From: Brachyspira pilosicoli
GTDB lineage: Bacteria; Spirochaetota; Brachyspiria; Brachyspirales; Brachyspiraceae
DNA: 64,000 bases
Direction of reading: 5' to 3'
Assembly: GCF_008016535.1 (NCBI RefSeq)
Contig: NZ_SAXY01000040.1
Location: 1 to 64,000, forward strand
Below the pieces are notes generated by a model. The model saw only the letters and a program-made list of their open reading frames with translations. It was not told the DNA's origin and did not search any database. Below are positions 44,457 to 53,614 of this stretch, one piece after another (positions within the stretch are counted from its first letter, which is position 1; each line of letters opens with the position of its first letter). A program made the position numbers and the translations under genes.

Positions 44457-45776
44457 TTATTTATTTAAATCCAATGATTTTGCATATATTTTTACAAAAG
44501 GTGTGTATATTAAATAAGACATAAATATTAAAAATATATTTAATACAAACGCTGAAAAACTAAAATTCGTTGCTATAAATACACTAATAGGTGTAGGAGT
44601 TGTCCAAGGAACTAAAGTGACAATTCTACCTATTATATTTAATTTAGAAAAAGTATATGCTATTATAACACTAAGCATTGGAATACCTACAAAAGGTATT
44701 GCTATAACTGGATTCATTACTATAGGCAAACCAAACAATATAGGTTCATTTATATTAAATATACTAGGAACAAGAGCTAATTTTCCTATAGATTTTATAT
44801 GTTCATTTTTACTCATAATCATAGCTATAACTAATCCAAGTGTAGAACCTGCTCCTCCAATATGAGCAAATGAATTTAAAAAATCTCCTGCCCATATTTT
44901 AGGTATAGCTTCTCCTGCTTGTAAAGCTGCTTGATTTATAGCTAAATTAGAAAGAGCTATAGTTGAAGCTATAGGACCTAATACTGAAGCATGTATACCT
45001 GAAAACCATATTAAGTGAATTAATATAACGATTAATAATAAAGCAGGTAAACTATCAGAAACATGCAATATAGGTTCAAAAAATTTAGATATTAGCTCTG
45101 GTATTAATATAGACATTGAATGATTAATAATTATGTTAAAAGCTTGGAAAATTACTGTAACAGCTAATATAGGTGTTAAAGACTGAAAAGATTTAGAAAC
45201 TCCTTCAGGCACAGATTCAGGCAAAGAGATATATAATTTTTTATTAACCAAAAATCTATATATTTCTACAGATATAAATGCTGCTATAATTGCTATGAAT
45301 AATCCTTTTGCATTCAAAAATCTTGCATCAAGCATAGCTACTTTAGAATTTTCTTCTAGAAAGAATTTTTTAGATACATCTTCTAACAAAGGTACAACAC
45401 TATATTTAGCAGAAACAATAAGAAAAGCGTATAATGATAAAAGTCCTCCTCTTATAGCAGATAATGAATAGCTGTTAGATAAAGAATAACCTATACCATA
45501 AGCTACAAATAATGCCATAACACCACTTCCCACATAATAAGGCTGCATTAAAATACTGCCATATTTTGCTACAAAATTAGCATAAAACTCTAAATAAAAT
45601 GGTGTACTTTTATCAGTAAATGGAAGATTTAATATTAACAATAAAAATGAACTTATTATAATAAAAGGCATAACAAATACAAATCCATCTTTTACTGCAT
45701 TCAAATGTTTATTTACAGCCATTTTCTCAGCTATAGGTAATAATTTTGATTCTATAATAGGAAATATTTTATTCAT
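44457..45776 (-). CDS. PTS lactose/cellobiose-family IIC component
   Basis: A 439-residue membrane transporter of the PTS EIIC lactose/cellobiose family, with about ten membrane segments and the typical LVPSIFNINEPILFGLPIVMNP, the conserved NEP substrate-site motif, and VPWTTPTP. It imports and phosphorylates a disaccharide together with IIA and IIB. The gene sits between IIB and the MupG-like gene on the same strand. Confidence 0.93.
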   Translation of the reverse strand: MNKIFPIIESKLLPIAEKMAVNKHLNAVKDGFVFVMPFIIISSFLLLILNLPFTDKSTPFYLEFYANFVAKYGSILMQPYYVGSGVMALFVAYGIGYSLSNSYSLSAIRGGLLSLYAFLIVSAKYSVVPLLEDVSKKFFLEENSKVAMLDARFLNAKGLFIAIIAAFISVEIYRFLVNKKLYISLPESVPEGVSKSFQSLTPILAVTVIFQAFNIIINHSMSILIPELISKFFEPILHVSDSLPALLLIVILIHLIWFSGIHASVLGPIASTIALSNLAINQAALQAGEAIPKIWAGDFLNSFAHIGGAGSTLGLVIAMIMSKNEHIKSIGKLALVPSIFNINEPILFGLPIVMNPVIAIPFVGIPMLSVIIAYTFSKLNIIGRIVTLVPWTTPTPISVFIATNFSFSAFVLNIFLIFMSYLIYTPFVKIYAKSLDLNK

Positions 45777-45835
45777 TGTACTAATTCCAATAAATTATTT
45801 TTATTTTTTATATCTAAAAAAGATAATATAGCTAA

Positions 45836-46135
45836 TTATAAATTTAAAGCGAAATCTAATATCTTCTCTCCATTCATTGTACCATAATCTCTAAAATCTA
45901 TAACATCTAATGGTTTATTTTTCTCTTTAGCTTTTGCTTGGAATTCTTTAAGTTGGAGTTTAACTTGCGGTCCAAGTAAAAATACATCATAGCTGTCTAA
46001 AAGTTCATTAAATCTTGCAGTACTTACAGCATCTATTTCTACTTCAATATTCTTCTTTGCAGCTGCTTCTTTCATCTTTTTAACAACCATACTTGTAGAC
46101 ATTCCTGCTGAACATAATAATAAAATTTTTTTCAT
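45836..46135 (-). CDS. PTS lactose/cellobiose-family IIB component
   Basis: A 99-residue soluble domain that receives phosphate on Cys8 in LLLCSAGMSTS, the P-loop of EIIB-Lac/Cel. It has a normal C-terminal PQVKLQLKEF region. It is the first gene of the minus-strand PTS operon, with an AAAGAGG ribosome-binding site and a TATAAT at 46169-46164. It faces the regulator gene across a 150-base gap. Confidence 0.93.
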   Translation of the reverse strand: MKKILLLCSAGMSTSMVVKKMKEAAAKKNIEVEIDAVSTARFNELLDSYDVFLLGPQVKLQLKEFQAKAKEKNKPLDVIDFRDYGTMNGEKILDFALNL

Positions 46136-46285
46136 ATATTTACCTCTTTCTTTGATTTTTTATATTATAAAGATAACACTTTATTCTAATAACTCAAACA
46201 ATAAAATTTCTACTTTAATCTGGTAATTTTTTGTGTGTTATTTTTTTATAATGATATATAATATAATTATAAGTTTATATGCATT

Positions 46286-48157
46286 ATGAAAAGTAAATAT
46301 ATAAAAGAATTATTATCCATTATCTCTAATGAATCATATATCACCGCAGAAATGCTAGCAAAACAATTGCAAATAAGTGAAAAAACTGTTAGAACAAAAA
46401 TAGCAGAATTAAATAAAGAATTAGAAAATACAGGAATAAAAGTAGTATCTAGAGCAAGATATGGTTATATTTTAGAATGCGGCAATCATAAAGATATATC
46501 AAATATTGACATTAATGCACATATATTTAATGATTTTGAATATAGATTAAAATACATATTTGAACATCTTATAAATAATAATAACACCTATATAAAATCT
46601 GATAATCTTATAAATGCATTAGATATATCTAAAACAACTCTCACAAATACATTAAAAATTATAGAAGATAATATTAAATATTATAATTTAAAAATAGAAC
46701 GTAAACCAAATTATGGTATTAAATTAGTTGGTAAAGAATTTGATATTAGAAATTGTATAATAGATTATTATTTAAAACAGCAAATATACGATAAAAAATA
46801 TATAAATAAAACTATAGAAAATATAGTAATTAATTTTATAAAGAAAAATGATATAAAATTATCTGAAGTAAACTTGGAAAATTTTATATTATATATTTCT
46901 GTATCAATAGAGAGAATAAAAGAAAATAAAAATATAAACGATTATAATGATGATGTTTTATTAAAAGATGTAAAAAAAGAGGAATTAAAATTAGCAAAAA
47001 AGTTAGCAAATATTTTAGAAAAAGAATTAGATATAAAATTAAATGATATAGAAACAATTTTTATAGCAATTCATATAGCATCAAAGAGTTTATTAGTAAA
47101 TACTGAAAATTATATTATACAAAATAAATTAGATAATGTAGTGCAGGATATGCTTGATTTGATATACAACAATTTAAAAATAGATTTAAAAGATAATTTA
47201 AACTTAAGACTTTTGCTTAACCATCATATGATACCGCTCGATATAAGAATAAGATATAATGTTTTGCAAAAAAATCCAATGCTAAGTGATATAAAAACTA
47301 ATTATTCTTTAGCATATTTAATAGCATCAGAAGCTAATACCGTACTTAAAACATATTATAATAAAGAAATATCAGATGATGAAATTGGTTTTTTAGCATT
47401 ATTATTTCAAATAGCCTTAGAAGAAAATAGCGAAGAGAAAAAGAAAATCAATATACTAATAGTATGCGGAAGCGGAAAAACTACTTCAAAGCTTCTTATG
47501 CATAAATATAAAAAAGAGTTTGCTGACTATATAGAAAATATTTATACTACAGATTTGATAATGCTCAAAGATTTTGATTTTTCTAAAGTTGATTATATAT
47601 TTTCTACAGTCCCTATAGTTGTTCAAGTACCTGTTCCTATTGTGCATATAGGGCTGTTTTTAGAAACTAATGATATTATAAAAGTTAAAAATGTTTTAGA
47701 TTTATCTGAAAATGATTTTTTGAATAATTATTATGATAAAAAACTGTTTTCTACAAATATAGAGGGGAGTAACAGAGAAGAGATTATAAAAAATATATGT
47801 AAAAATATTAAAAAATATATTGATATACCAGATAATTTTTATGATTTGGTAATGAAAAGAGAAAGTTTATCAGAGACAGATTTTGGAAACTTGGTTGCAA
47901 TTCCTCATCCTTTTGAAATTGTAACTGATGAAACTTTTGTATTTGTTGCTATATTGGAAAAGCCTATTATATGGTATAAGAATAATGTTCAGGTTGTATT
48001 TTTAGTTTCTATATCAAATAAAGAAGATGAGAATTTGCAGAAGTTTTATCAATATACGGTTGATTTTTTGTTGAATGAAAAAAATGTTATAAAGTTAATA
48101 GAGAATAAAAGTTTTGATAACCTAATGTGTTTATTAAAAAATTCTTCAGGAGAATAG
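46286..48157 (+). CDS. PRD-domain transcriptional regulator (LicR/CelR/ManR type)
   Basis: A 623-residue multi-domain PTS-controlled activator. It has an N-terminal HTH (about 8-58, ITAEMLAKQLQISEKTVRTKI), a second HTH-like part, two PRD domains (about 180-380) with conserved His, an EIIB-like domain (ILIVCGSGKTTS, about 387-460) and a C-terminal EIIA-like domain with His in VAIPHPFEI. HPr and IIB phosphorylation would tune its activity. It is divergent from the PTS operon and most likely controls it. No ribosome-binding site precedes the ATG, as for several genes here. Confidence 0.9.
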   Translation: MKSKYIKELLSIISNESYITAEMLAKQLQISEKTVRTKIAELNKELENTGIKVVSRARYGYILECGNHKDISNIDINAHIFNDFEYRLKYIFEHLINNNNTYIKSDNLINALDISKTTLTNTLKIIEDNIKYYNLKIERKPNYGIKLVGKEFDIRNCIIDYYLKQQIYDKKYINKTIENIVINFIKKNDIKLSEVNLENFILYISVSIERIKENKNINDYNDDVLLKDVKKEELKLAKKLANILEKELDIKLNDIETIFIAIHIASKSLLVNTENYIIQNKLDNVVQDMLDLIYNNLKIDLKDNLNLRLLLNHHMIPLDIRIRYNVLQKNPMLSDIKTNYSLAYLIASEANTVLKTYYNKEISDDEIGFLALLFQIALEENSEEKKKINILIVCGSGKTTSKLLMHKYKKEFADYIENIYTTDLIMLKDFDFSKVDYIFSTVPIVVQVPVPIVHIGLFLETNDIIKVKNVLDLSENDFLNNYYDKKLFSTNIEGSNREEIIKNICKNIKKYIDIPDNFYDLVMKRESLSETDFGNLVAIPHPFEIVTDETFVFVAILEKPIIWYKNNVQVVFLVSISNKEDENLQKFYQYTVDFLLNEKNVIKLIENKSFDNLMCLLKNSSGE

Positions 48158-48424
48158 ATGGAAAGTTTTAAATATACTATTAACAATACAAATAATATAC
48201 ATGCAAGACCTTTGAGCGAACTTGCTAAAATAGCAAAAGACAGCGAATGCGATGTTACCATAATAAAAAATGATATATCAAAAGACATAAAAAAAATAAT
48301 AGGTATAATGCAATTAGGATTAAAAGTTGGAGATGAAGTTGTTGTAAATATAAAAGGAGAGAGTAAATCAAAAGAAAATAAAACCAAAAAAAACATATTA
48401 AATTTTTTTAAAACGAATTTTTAA
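48158..48424 (+). CDS. HPr-like phosphocarrier lacking the regulatory Ser46
   Basis: An 88-residue HPr-family protein. His15 in NNIHARPL is the site phosphorylated by enzyme I. At position 46 (numbering identical to Bacillus HPr) there is Lys instead of Ser, in the segment KKIIGIMQLG, so HPr kinase could not act on it. The C-terminus is basic (KENKTKKN). It starts directly after the regulator stop, with AGGAG inside the regulator gene, so it is coupled to that gene and probably specific to this PTS. Confidence 0.85.
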   Translation: MESFKYTINNTNNIHARPLSELAKIAKDSECDVTIIKNDISKDIKKIIGIMQLGLKVGDEVVVNIKGESKSKENKTKKNILNFFKTNF

Positions 48425-48663
48425 TATTTATTTAACTATATTTTGTATATAATTGTTTTATTCAACTTTTCCCGCGTACGAGCTGTACCACCTTGCCGCA
48501 CAACAATACTCTGGTTTAATCATAGCCCTTTAGTCGTGCGGGGGAGTGCTTTTTAATGTACAATTAAATTATAAAATTTATATTGTTCTTTTTCCCGCAG
48601 CTAAACAATGTCTACCTCGTTAATGGCAAAGCCCCAACAAATAAAAAACTTAAAAATTTTTAC
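48425..48663. repeat. G+C-rich intergenic repeat (R1, inverted copy, with R2 remnant)
   Basis: About 48464-48580 is the reverse complement of the R1 block at 55791-55918 and 58241-58367. Shared phrases are GTACGAGCTGTACCACCTTG, GTCGTGCGGGGGAGTGC and a closing AATGTACAATTAAATTATAA. It contains arms related to CCGCAC / GTGCGG. About 48605-48650 has an R2 remnant (TACCTCGTTAATGGCAAAGC). No gene seen. Confidence 0.8.
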
Positions 48664-48699
48664 TAAAAAAAAGAGGCTATTATTAAATAATAACCTCTT
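48664..48699 (-). terminator. Intrinsic terminator after pnp
   Basis: On the minus strand AAGAGGTTATTA and TAATAGCCTCTT pair with one bulge or mismatch, and a run of eight T residues follows. It lies 24 bases past the pnp stop. Confidence 0.85.
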
Positions 48700-48722
48700 A
48701 CTATATTCACAAATCTAAAAGA

Positions 48723-50861
48723 TTAAAATCTCTTTTTTCTGTCGTGTTTTCTTTTATTGTTATTTTCTTCTTCAACATAATCTGCAGGTTTTTCAAGCAA
48801 AGCTTTTCTGCTTAAAGAATATTTTCCGCCCTTAACATCTATGATTTTTACTTTTACTTCATCACCAATCTTTAAAACTTCTTCCACATTCATAACATGT
48901 TTATAAGCAAGCTCAGATATATGACAAAGCCCTTCTACACCCGGCAATATTTCAACAAAAGCACCAAAGTCTTTAATGTCTTTTACAACCCCATCATAAA
49001 CTTCACCAACCTTAGGGTCTTTAACATAAGAGTTTATAAGACTAATAGTTTTATCTAAAGTAGGAGTGTCTGGAGCAAATATATTAATTACACCGCTGTC
49101 TTGTATCTCAACATCGCTTCCAGTCTCTTCTATGATAGCCTTAATATTTTTTCCTCCAGGTCCAATCAATACTCTAATCTTTTCAGGATTAACATCCATA
49201 GTTTTATACTTAGGAGCAAAATCTGAAATCTCATTAGGGTTAGATATAGTAGCTTCAATTTTATCAAGTATAAAATATCTAGCCTTTTTAGCCTGATCTA
49301 ATGCCTCTTTTAATATTTGAGTAGATATACCAGTAAGTTTAATATCAAGTTGGAAAGCAGTGATGCCCTTACGTGTTCCAGCAACTTTAAAGTCCATATC
49401 ACCCAAATGGTCTTCAACACCCTGTATGTCTGTAAGCACTTTATATCCATCTTTATAAGTAGCAAGTCCCATAGCAATACCAGCAACACTAGCATTAAGA
49501 GGAACACCAGCTGAAAGAAGCGACATAGTAGAAGCACAAATTGTAGCCATTGATGAAGAACCGTTACTTTCTAATATTTCAGCAACTACTCTTATAGTGT
49601 ATGGGAATTTATCTTTTGGAGGAAGCACAGCATTAAAAGAACGCTCTGCTAAATTACCATGTCCAATTTCTCTTCTTCCGGGAGAGCCGTATCTTCCAAC
49701 CTCTCCAACAGAAAATGGAGGGAAATTATAATGAAGCATAAAAGTTTTGTTTTCTTTTCCGTATATATCGTCCATTAATTGAGCATCTTTCTCGCTTCCT
49801 AATGTAACTATAGATAAACACTGAGTTTGTCCTCTTGTAAATAAAGCAGAACCATGAACTCTAGGAATAAGATTAGTCATTGTGCTTATAGGACGAATCT
49901 CATCTAATGCTCTTCCGTCCGGACGCATTCCTTTTTCTACTATTGCCTCTCTTACTATTTCTTCTTCTATAGAATGACAAATGCCTTTAACTTGAGATAT
50001 TAATTTTTCATCTTCTATTTTTGTTTTAATATACTCTTCTACTTCATTAAAAGCATTATCCATACTTTCATTTCTTTTAGCTTTATCAGGATTATAGTTA
50101 GCAGCTTCTATTTTTTCTCTACCGTATTCAGTAACCATTTTTACTAATTCAGCATCATACTCAAATAATTCCTGTTCTATTTTTTGAGTTCCGCAAAGAG
50201 CAGCCATTTCATTTTGCATATCAATATATTTCTGCATTTCTCTATGAGCTAACTCTATAGCACCGATAAATACTTCTTCAGAAACCTCTCTAGCCTCACC
50301 TTCAATCATAAGTATAGCATCTTTACTTCCAGCAACGATTATATCTAATTCGCTTGATGCAAGTTCGCTGTTTTTAGGGTTGATGATATATTCGCCATTT
50401 TTATAACCTATTCTAACAGCTGCAACCGGTCCTCCGAAAGGTATCCAAGAAATAGTGAGTGCTGCAGATGAAGCTATTAAAGCTAAAGCATCTGTAGGCA
50501 TATCAGTATCTACAGAAAGTACTGTAGGAATAATTTGCACCTCGTTTCTAAAACCTTCAGGAAAAAGCGGTCTTAAAGGTCTATCTATTATGCGGGAAAT
50601 GAGTATTTCTTTATCTCTAGGTTTAGCTTCTCTTTTGAAGAAACCTCCAGGAATTTTACCGCCTGCATAATATTTTTCATTATAATTTACAGTAAGCGGG
50701 AAAAAGTCTGATTCTAAATTAGGCTCTTTTGCCGCAACAACTGTAGCTAAAATAGTAGTATTTCCTAATCTTAAAGTTACTGAACCATGTGCTTGTTTTG
50801 CTAAAAGCCCTGTCTCTAAAATTAATTCTTCTCCGCAAAATACACTCTTAACTGTTACCAT
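48723..50861 (-). CDS. pnp: Polyribonucleotide nucleotidyltransferase (PNPase)
   Basis: A 712-residue phosphorolytic 3'-5' exoribonuclease. Two RNase PH domains (MEGEAREVSEEV in the first half; RGQTQCLSIVTLGSEKDAQ and SSMATICASTMSLL in the second) are followed by KH (VLIGPGGKNIKAIIEETG) and S1 (DFGAFVEILPGVEGLCHISEL) RNA-binding domains. It forms a trimer that degrades mRNA. The length is normal. It follows rpsO after 64 bases, a conserved arrangement. GGAGAATAT precedes the ATG. Confidence 0.96.
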   Translation of the reverse strand: MVTVKSVFCGEELILETGLLAKQAHGSVTLRLGNTTILATVVAAKEPNLESDFFPLTVNYNEKYYAGGKIPGGFFKREAKPRDKEILISRIIDRPLRPLFPEGFRNEVQIIPTVLSVDTDMPTDALALIASSAALTISWIPFGGPVAAVRIGYKNGEYIINPKNSELASSELDIIVAGSKDAILMIEGEAREVSEEVFIGAIELAHREMQKYIDMQNEMAALCGTQKIEQELFEYDAELVKMVTEYGREKIEAANYNPDKAKRNESMDNAFNEVEEYIKTKIEDEKLISQVKGICHSIEEEIVREAIVEKGMRPDGRALDEIRPISTMTNLIPRVHGSALFTRGQTQCLSIVTLGSEKDAQLMDDIYGKENKTFMLHYNFPPFSVGEVGRYGSPGRREIGHGNLAERSFNAVLPPKDKFPYTIRVVAEILESNGSSSMATICASTMSLLSAGVPLNASVAGIAMGLATYKDGYKVLTDIQGVEDHLGDMDFKVAGTRKGITAFQLDIKLTGISTQILKEALDQAKKARYFILDKIEATISNPNEISDFAPKYKTMDVNPEKIRVLIGPGGKNIKAIIEETGSDVEIQDSGVINIFAPDTPTLDKTISLINSYVKDPKVGEVYDGVVKDIKDFGAFVEILPGVEGLCHISELAYKHVMNVEEVLKIGDEVKVKIIDVKGGKYSLSRKALLEKPADYVEEENNNKRKHDRKKRF

Positions 50862-50925
50862 ATATTCTCCTTATTACAAAATACCATAGACAGTATTAAC
50901 TATTCGTAATTATCAAGCAACTGTT

Positions 50926-51195
50926 TTATTTTCTTAATTTCAATTTCTGTATAAGATTTTTATAAGCTTCAAGATCAGTTCTTCTCAAATAATTAAGAAG
51001 TTTTCTTCTTTTAGCTACCATTTTAAGAAGTCCCATTCTTGAATGATTATCTTTTGTGTGCTCTTGGAAATGTCCTTTTAAATAAGTTATACGATTAGTT
51101 AAAAGAGCTATTTGTACTTCTGCTGAACCTGTGTCTTTTTCACTCTTTCCAAATTCTTTAATAATTTTTAGTTTTTCGTCTGCTGTAATAGACAT
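50926..51195 (-). CDS. rpsO: Ribosomal protein S15
   Basis: An 89-residue small-subunit protein with the family signature ([20 protein letters not shown], then [20 protein letters not shown] and YLRR). It binds 16S rRNA early in 30S assembly. AAAAGGAG lies just before the ATG. The start overlaps the ribF stop by 28 bases and pnp follows, as in many bacteria. Confidence 0.96.
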   Translation of the reverse strand: MSITADEKLKIIKEFGKSEKDTGSAEVQIALLTNRITYLKGHFQEHTKDNHSRMGLLKMVAKRRKLLNYLRRTDLEAYKNLIQKLKLRK

Positions 51196-52097
51196 TTTTT
51201 TCTCCTTTTGAAATATTTTCTTACATTGTATTCATCTTTTTCTAATAATGATTTCACTTCTTCTATAGAGTTAACTTTAATATTATCTCTAATATATTTA
51301 AGAAATATAACTGTTATTTTTTTACCATATATCATTCTAGAAAAATCTAATATATGGCTCTCTACTCTAAGTTCTTTATTTATGTTGCTTATACCTATAA
51401 AAGTTAAAGCTTTATATAATTTAGTGCTATTTCCTATACTTACTAAAGAGCTATAAACTCCCATCTTAGGAACAAATATATTATCATCTAATTCTAAATT
51501 TGCAGTAGGATAACCAATCTTTCTTCCCAAAGCATTACCATGTATTATAATACCGCTCATACTATAATTTCTGCCAAGCATATTAGAAACACTTTCAACT
51601 TCGCCATTAGATAAACAATCTCTTATTTTACTGCTGGATACTCTATCTCCGCAATGATTAAGGAAATTAATTATATTAACATTAACCCCCTTTTCTGAAG
51701 CATATCTCTTCAAAAAATCAATATCGCCAACTCTATCCTTACCAAAAGCAAAGTCCTCTCCAATGACAATTCTCTTCATTTTGTAGTATTCTATTAATCT
51801 ATTAAAGAACTCTTTAGCTTCCATTGTATAAAATTCTGGTAAAAAGTCAATAACTATTATATAATTAACACCCAAAGCCTTAATAAAAGATATATTCTCT
51901 TCCATATGATAAATAGATACATTCTTCTTCCTTATCATCATAACAACAGATAATAAGTGATATTTCCTAGCCATATTAACAGTATATCTAATAAGCTTCT
52001 GATGCCCCTTATGAACACCATCAAATTTACCTATCGTAACTACACTATTCTTTTTTATATCTATCTTGCAAAAATCATTAATAACAACTTGATTCAT
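51168..52097 (-). CDS. ribF: Bifunctional riboflavin kinase / FAD synthetase
   Basis: A 309-residue enzyme that makes FMN and then FAD. The N-terminal nucleotidyltransferase has [14 protein letters not shown] and [15 protein letters not shown]. The C-terminal kinase has [19 protein letters not shown] and MGVYSS. No FMN riboswitch precedes it. Its last 28 bases overlap rpsO, and it follows the membrane-protein gene by four bases. Confidence 0.94.
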   Translation of the reverse strand: MNQVVINDFCKIDIKKNSVVTIGKFDGVHKGHQKLIRYTVNMARKYHLLSVVMMIRKKNVSIYHMEENISFIKALGVNYIIVIDFLPEFYTMEAKEFFNRLIEYYKMKRIVIGEDFAFGKDRVGDIDFLKRYASEKGVNVNIINFLNHCGDRVSSSKIRDCLSNGEVESVSNMLGRNYSMSGIIIHGNALGRKIGYPTANLELDDNIFVPKMGVYSSLVSIGNSTKLYKALTFIGISNINKELRVESHILDFSRMIYGKKITVIFLKYIRDNIKVNSIEEVKSLLEKDEYNVRKYFKRRKKCLLQQTKN

Positions 52098-52101
52098 TCT
52101 A

Positions 52102-53049
52102 TCATTCTTCCATTCTCTTATTATTACGCATTAATATAATATTTATTATTAAAGATAATATTATAATTAATAAAGACAAAGCACATAAAAATATACCAAA
52201 ATTAATATAATTATCCATTAAAAAACTATATTTAAATCTAACAAAGAAAAATATCACTACAAACATTATATAAATAATAAAACCTAAAAGCATATTATGA
52301 TATTTAAAACTTGAAAATGATAAAGAACTGCTAATCATATAAACTGATAATAATAATAAAAATAAACTAATATACAAAATACATATAAAAAATACAGATA
52401 AATCATTAACACTAATATATTTTAATAATCTATTTAAATAAGATGACATATCAAATCCAAATACTATATCTTCTATAATACTAGATATATAACTATAAAT
52501 ATTTTTTCTACTTAAAGAAACTAAATCTTTATTTACAACATCATTGCTATTTATTTCTACAACATTATTCATAATAACTTCATTTTTTGTAACAATCATA
52601 TTATCAGCAAAATACATTTTATTAGAATATACATTATCTATTAATATTGAACTAGCATATGCATCATTAGTAGGATTAGCTTTTATTAAATAATTATCTA
52701 CCTTATATAAATAATTTGAATTTGTTATAATATATTTATCAGAATATTCTATATCATTAAAATTAGCATTAAAAAATATTATGTAAGACGGATATATTAA
52801 AGCTATTATAGTAAATACAATTATAGTAATAATATTTAATATATGACTTTTTTTATTAAATACACCTATAAATATAGAGCTGCATAAAAAAGATATAAGC
52901 AATATAGAAAAAATATTACTTACACAAAAATTTTTCAAAATATATATATTAAAACCATATGAAAAGTTTTCTAAATATCTAAATAAATAAATACAAAAAA
53001 ATATTATAAAAAATATTAATGCAGTAAGTAAATTCTTAGCAACTTTCAT
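52102..53049 (-). CDS. Multi-pass membrane protein of unknown function
   Basis: A 315-residue protein with two or three membrane segments at the N-terminus (about 8-25, 40-60 and 70-92), an external loop of about 100 residues (93-200) and three at the C-terminus (about 217-240, 250-270 and 282-305). The layout, with a beta-type external middle (YLYKVDNYLIKANPTNDAY), loosely recalls LptF/LptG permeases, but no motif supports that. It lies between the STAS gene and ribF on the same strand. Confidence 0.65.
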   Translation of the reverse strand: MKVAKNLLTALIFFIIFFCIYLFRYLENFSYGFNIYILKNFCVSNIFSILLISFLCSSIFIGVFNKKSHILNIITIIVFTIIALIYPSYIIFFNANFNDIEYSDKYIITNSNYLYKVDNYLIKANPTNDAYASSILIDNVYSNKMYFADNMIVTKNEVIMNNVVEINSNDVVNKDLVSLSRKNIYSYISSIIEDIVFGFDMSSYLNRLLKYISVNDLSVFFICILYISLFLLLLSVYMISSSLSFSSFKYHNMLLGFIIYIMFVVIFFFVRFKYSFLMDNYINFGIFLCALSLLIIILSLIINIILMRNNKRMEE

Positions 53050-53097
53050 AACATATATATTATACTATAAAGACAAAAATTCAAGCATAAAAAACAT

Positions 53098-53475
53098 TTA
53101 AGCGAATCTAGTTTGATTAAATATCCCAAAATTGTAAAGAGCATCATTTAAGCTCTCAAATGATTCTATTGTATTTGAAAGCTCCATCAAATCATAATCT
53201 AATTTAACATTACCATCTAAATTTGAAAGTACAATATCGCCGCAGCAATCATAGAGTTCTTTTTTTAAATCTATTAAATAATTCCATATATCTCTTTCAA
53301 TAAAAGAACATTCACAAAGATTAATTATTATATTATTAATGCCTTTAGATAGATATTCCAACATTATATCTTTTATTTTAGGGAGAGATTCTAAGCATAT
53401 ATTCTTTTTTAGATATAATACTATTACAGAATCTTCTTTGACAAGATAATTAATTTCAAATGAGCAATCAATCAT
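53098..53475 (-). CDS. STAS-domain protein, possible anti-sigma-factor antagonist lookalike
   Basis: A 125-residue single STAS domain: VIVLYLKKNICLESLPKIKD, then INNIIINLCECSFIERDIW and a closing amphipathic helix. In SpoIIAA-type antagonists the loop after the second strand has a phosphorylatable Ser (DSSG). Here that loop reads ERDIW, so a classic phosphoswitch is unlikely. No anti-sigma kinase lies nearby. It is the first gene of a minus-strand run to pnp and has no ribosome-binding site. Confidence 0.7.
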   Translation of the reverse strand: MIDCSFEINYLVKEDSVIVLYLKKNICLESLPKIKDIMLEYLSKGINNIIINLCECSFIERDIWNYLIDLKKELYDCCGDIVLSNLDGNVKLDYDLMELSNTIESFESLNDALYNFGIFNQTRFA

Positions 53476-53481
53476 ATTTAT

Positions 53482-53509
53482 ATGATAACAACTTTTTATC
53501 TTTTGTCAA
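53482..53509 (-). promoter_or_regulatory. Promoter of the STAS gene, predicting a leaderless mRNA
   Basis: TTGACA (53509-53504), a 16-base spacer and TATCAT (53487-53482), only six bases before the ATG at 53475. The transcript would start at or within one or two bases of the ATG. Confidence 0.55.
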
Positions 53510-53546
53510 CAAAAATTCATAAAATAATATTGCTATTAACATTTAA

Positions 53547-53574
53547 TTGACAAATAAGTATTATCCATTATACT
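53547..53574 (+). promoter_or_regulatory. Promoter of the CoA-disulfide reductase gene
   Basis: TTGACA (53547-53552), a 16-base spacer and TATACT (53569-53574), about 40 bases before the ATG. GGAG lies ten bases before the start. Confidence 0.65.
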
Positions 53575-53614
53575 TTAAAAGTAGATTTATTTTTATTAAC
53601 GGAGTTTTTTATTT

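Noticed and set aside
46136-46285. Ribonucleic antiterminator (RAT) between the PTS operon and the PRD regulator
   Set aside because: No RAT-like hairpin with overlapping terminator; the regulator has a DNA-binding N-terminus, so it should act on DNA.
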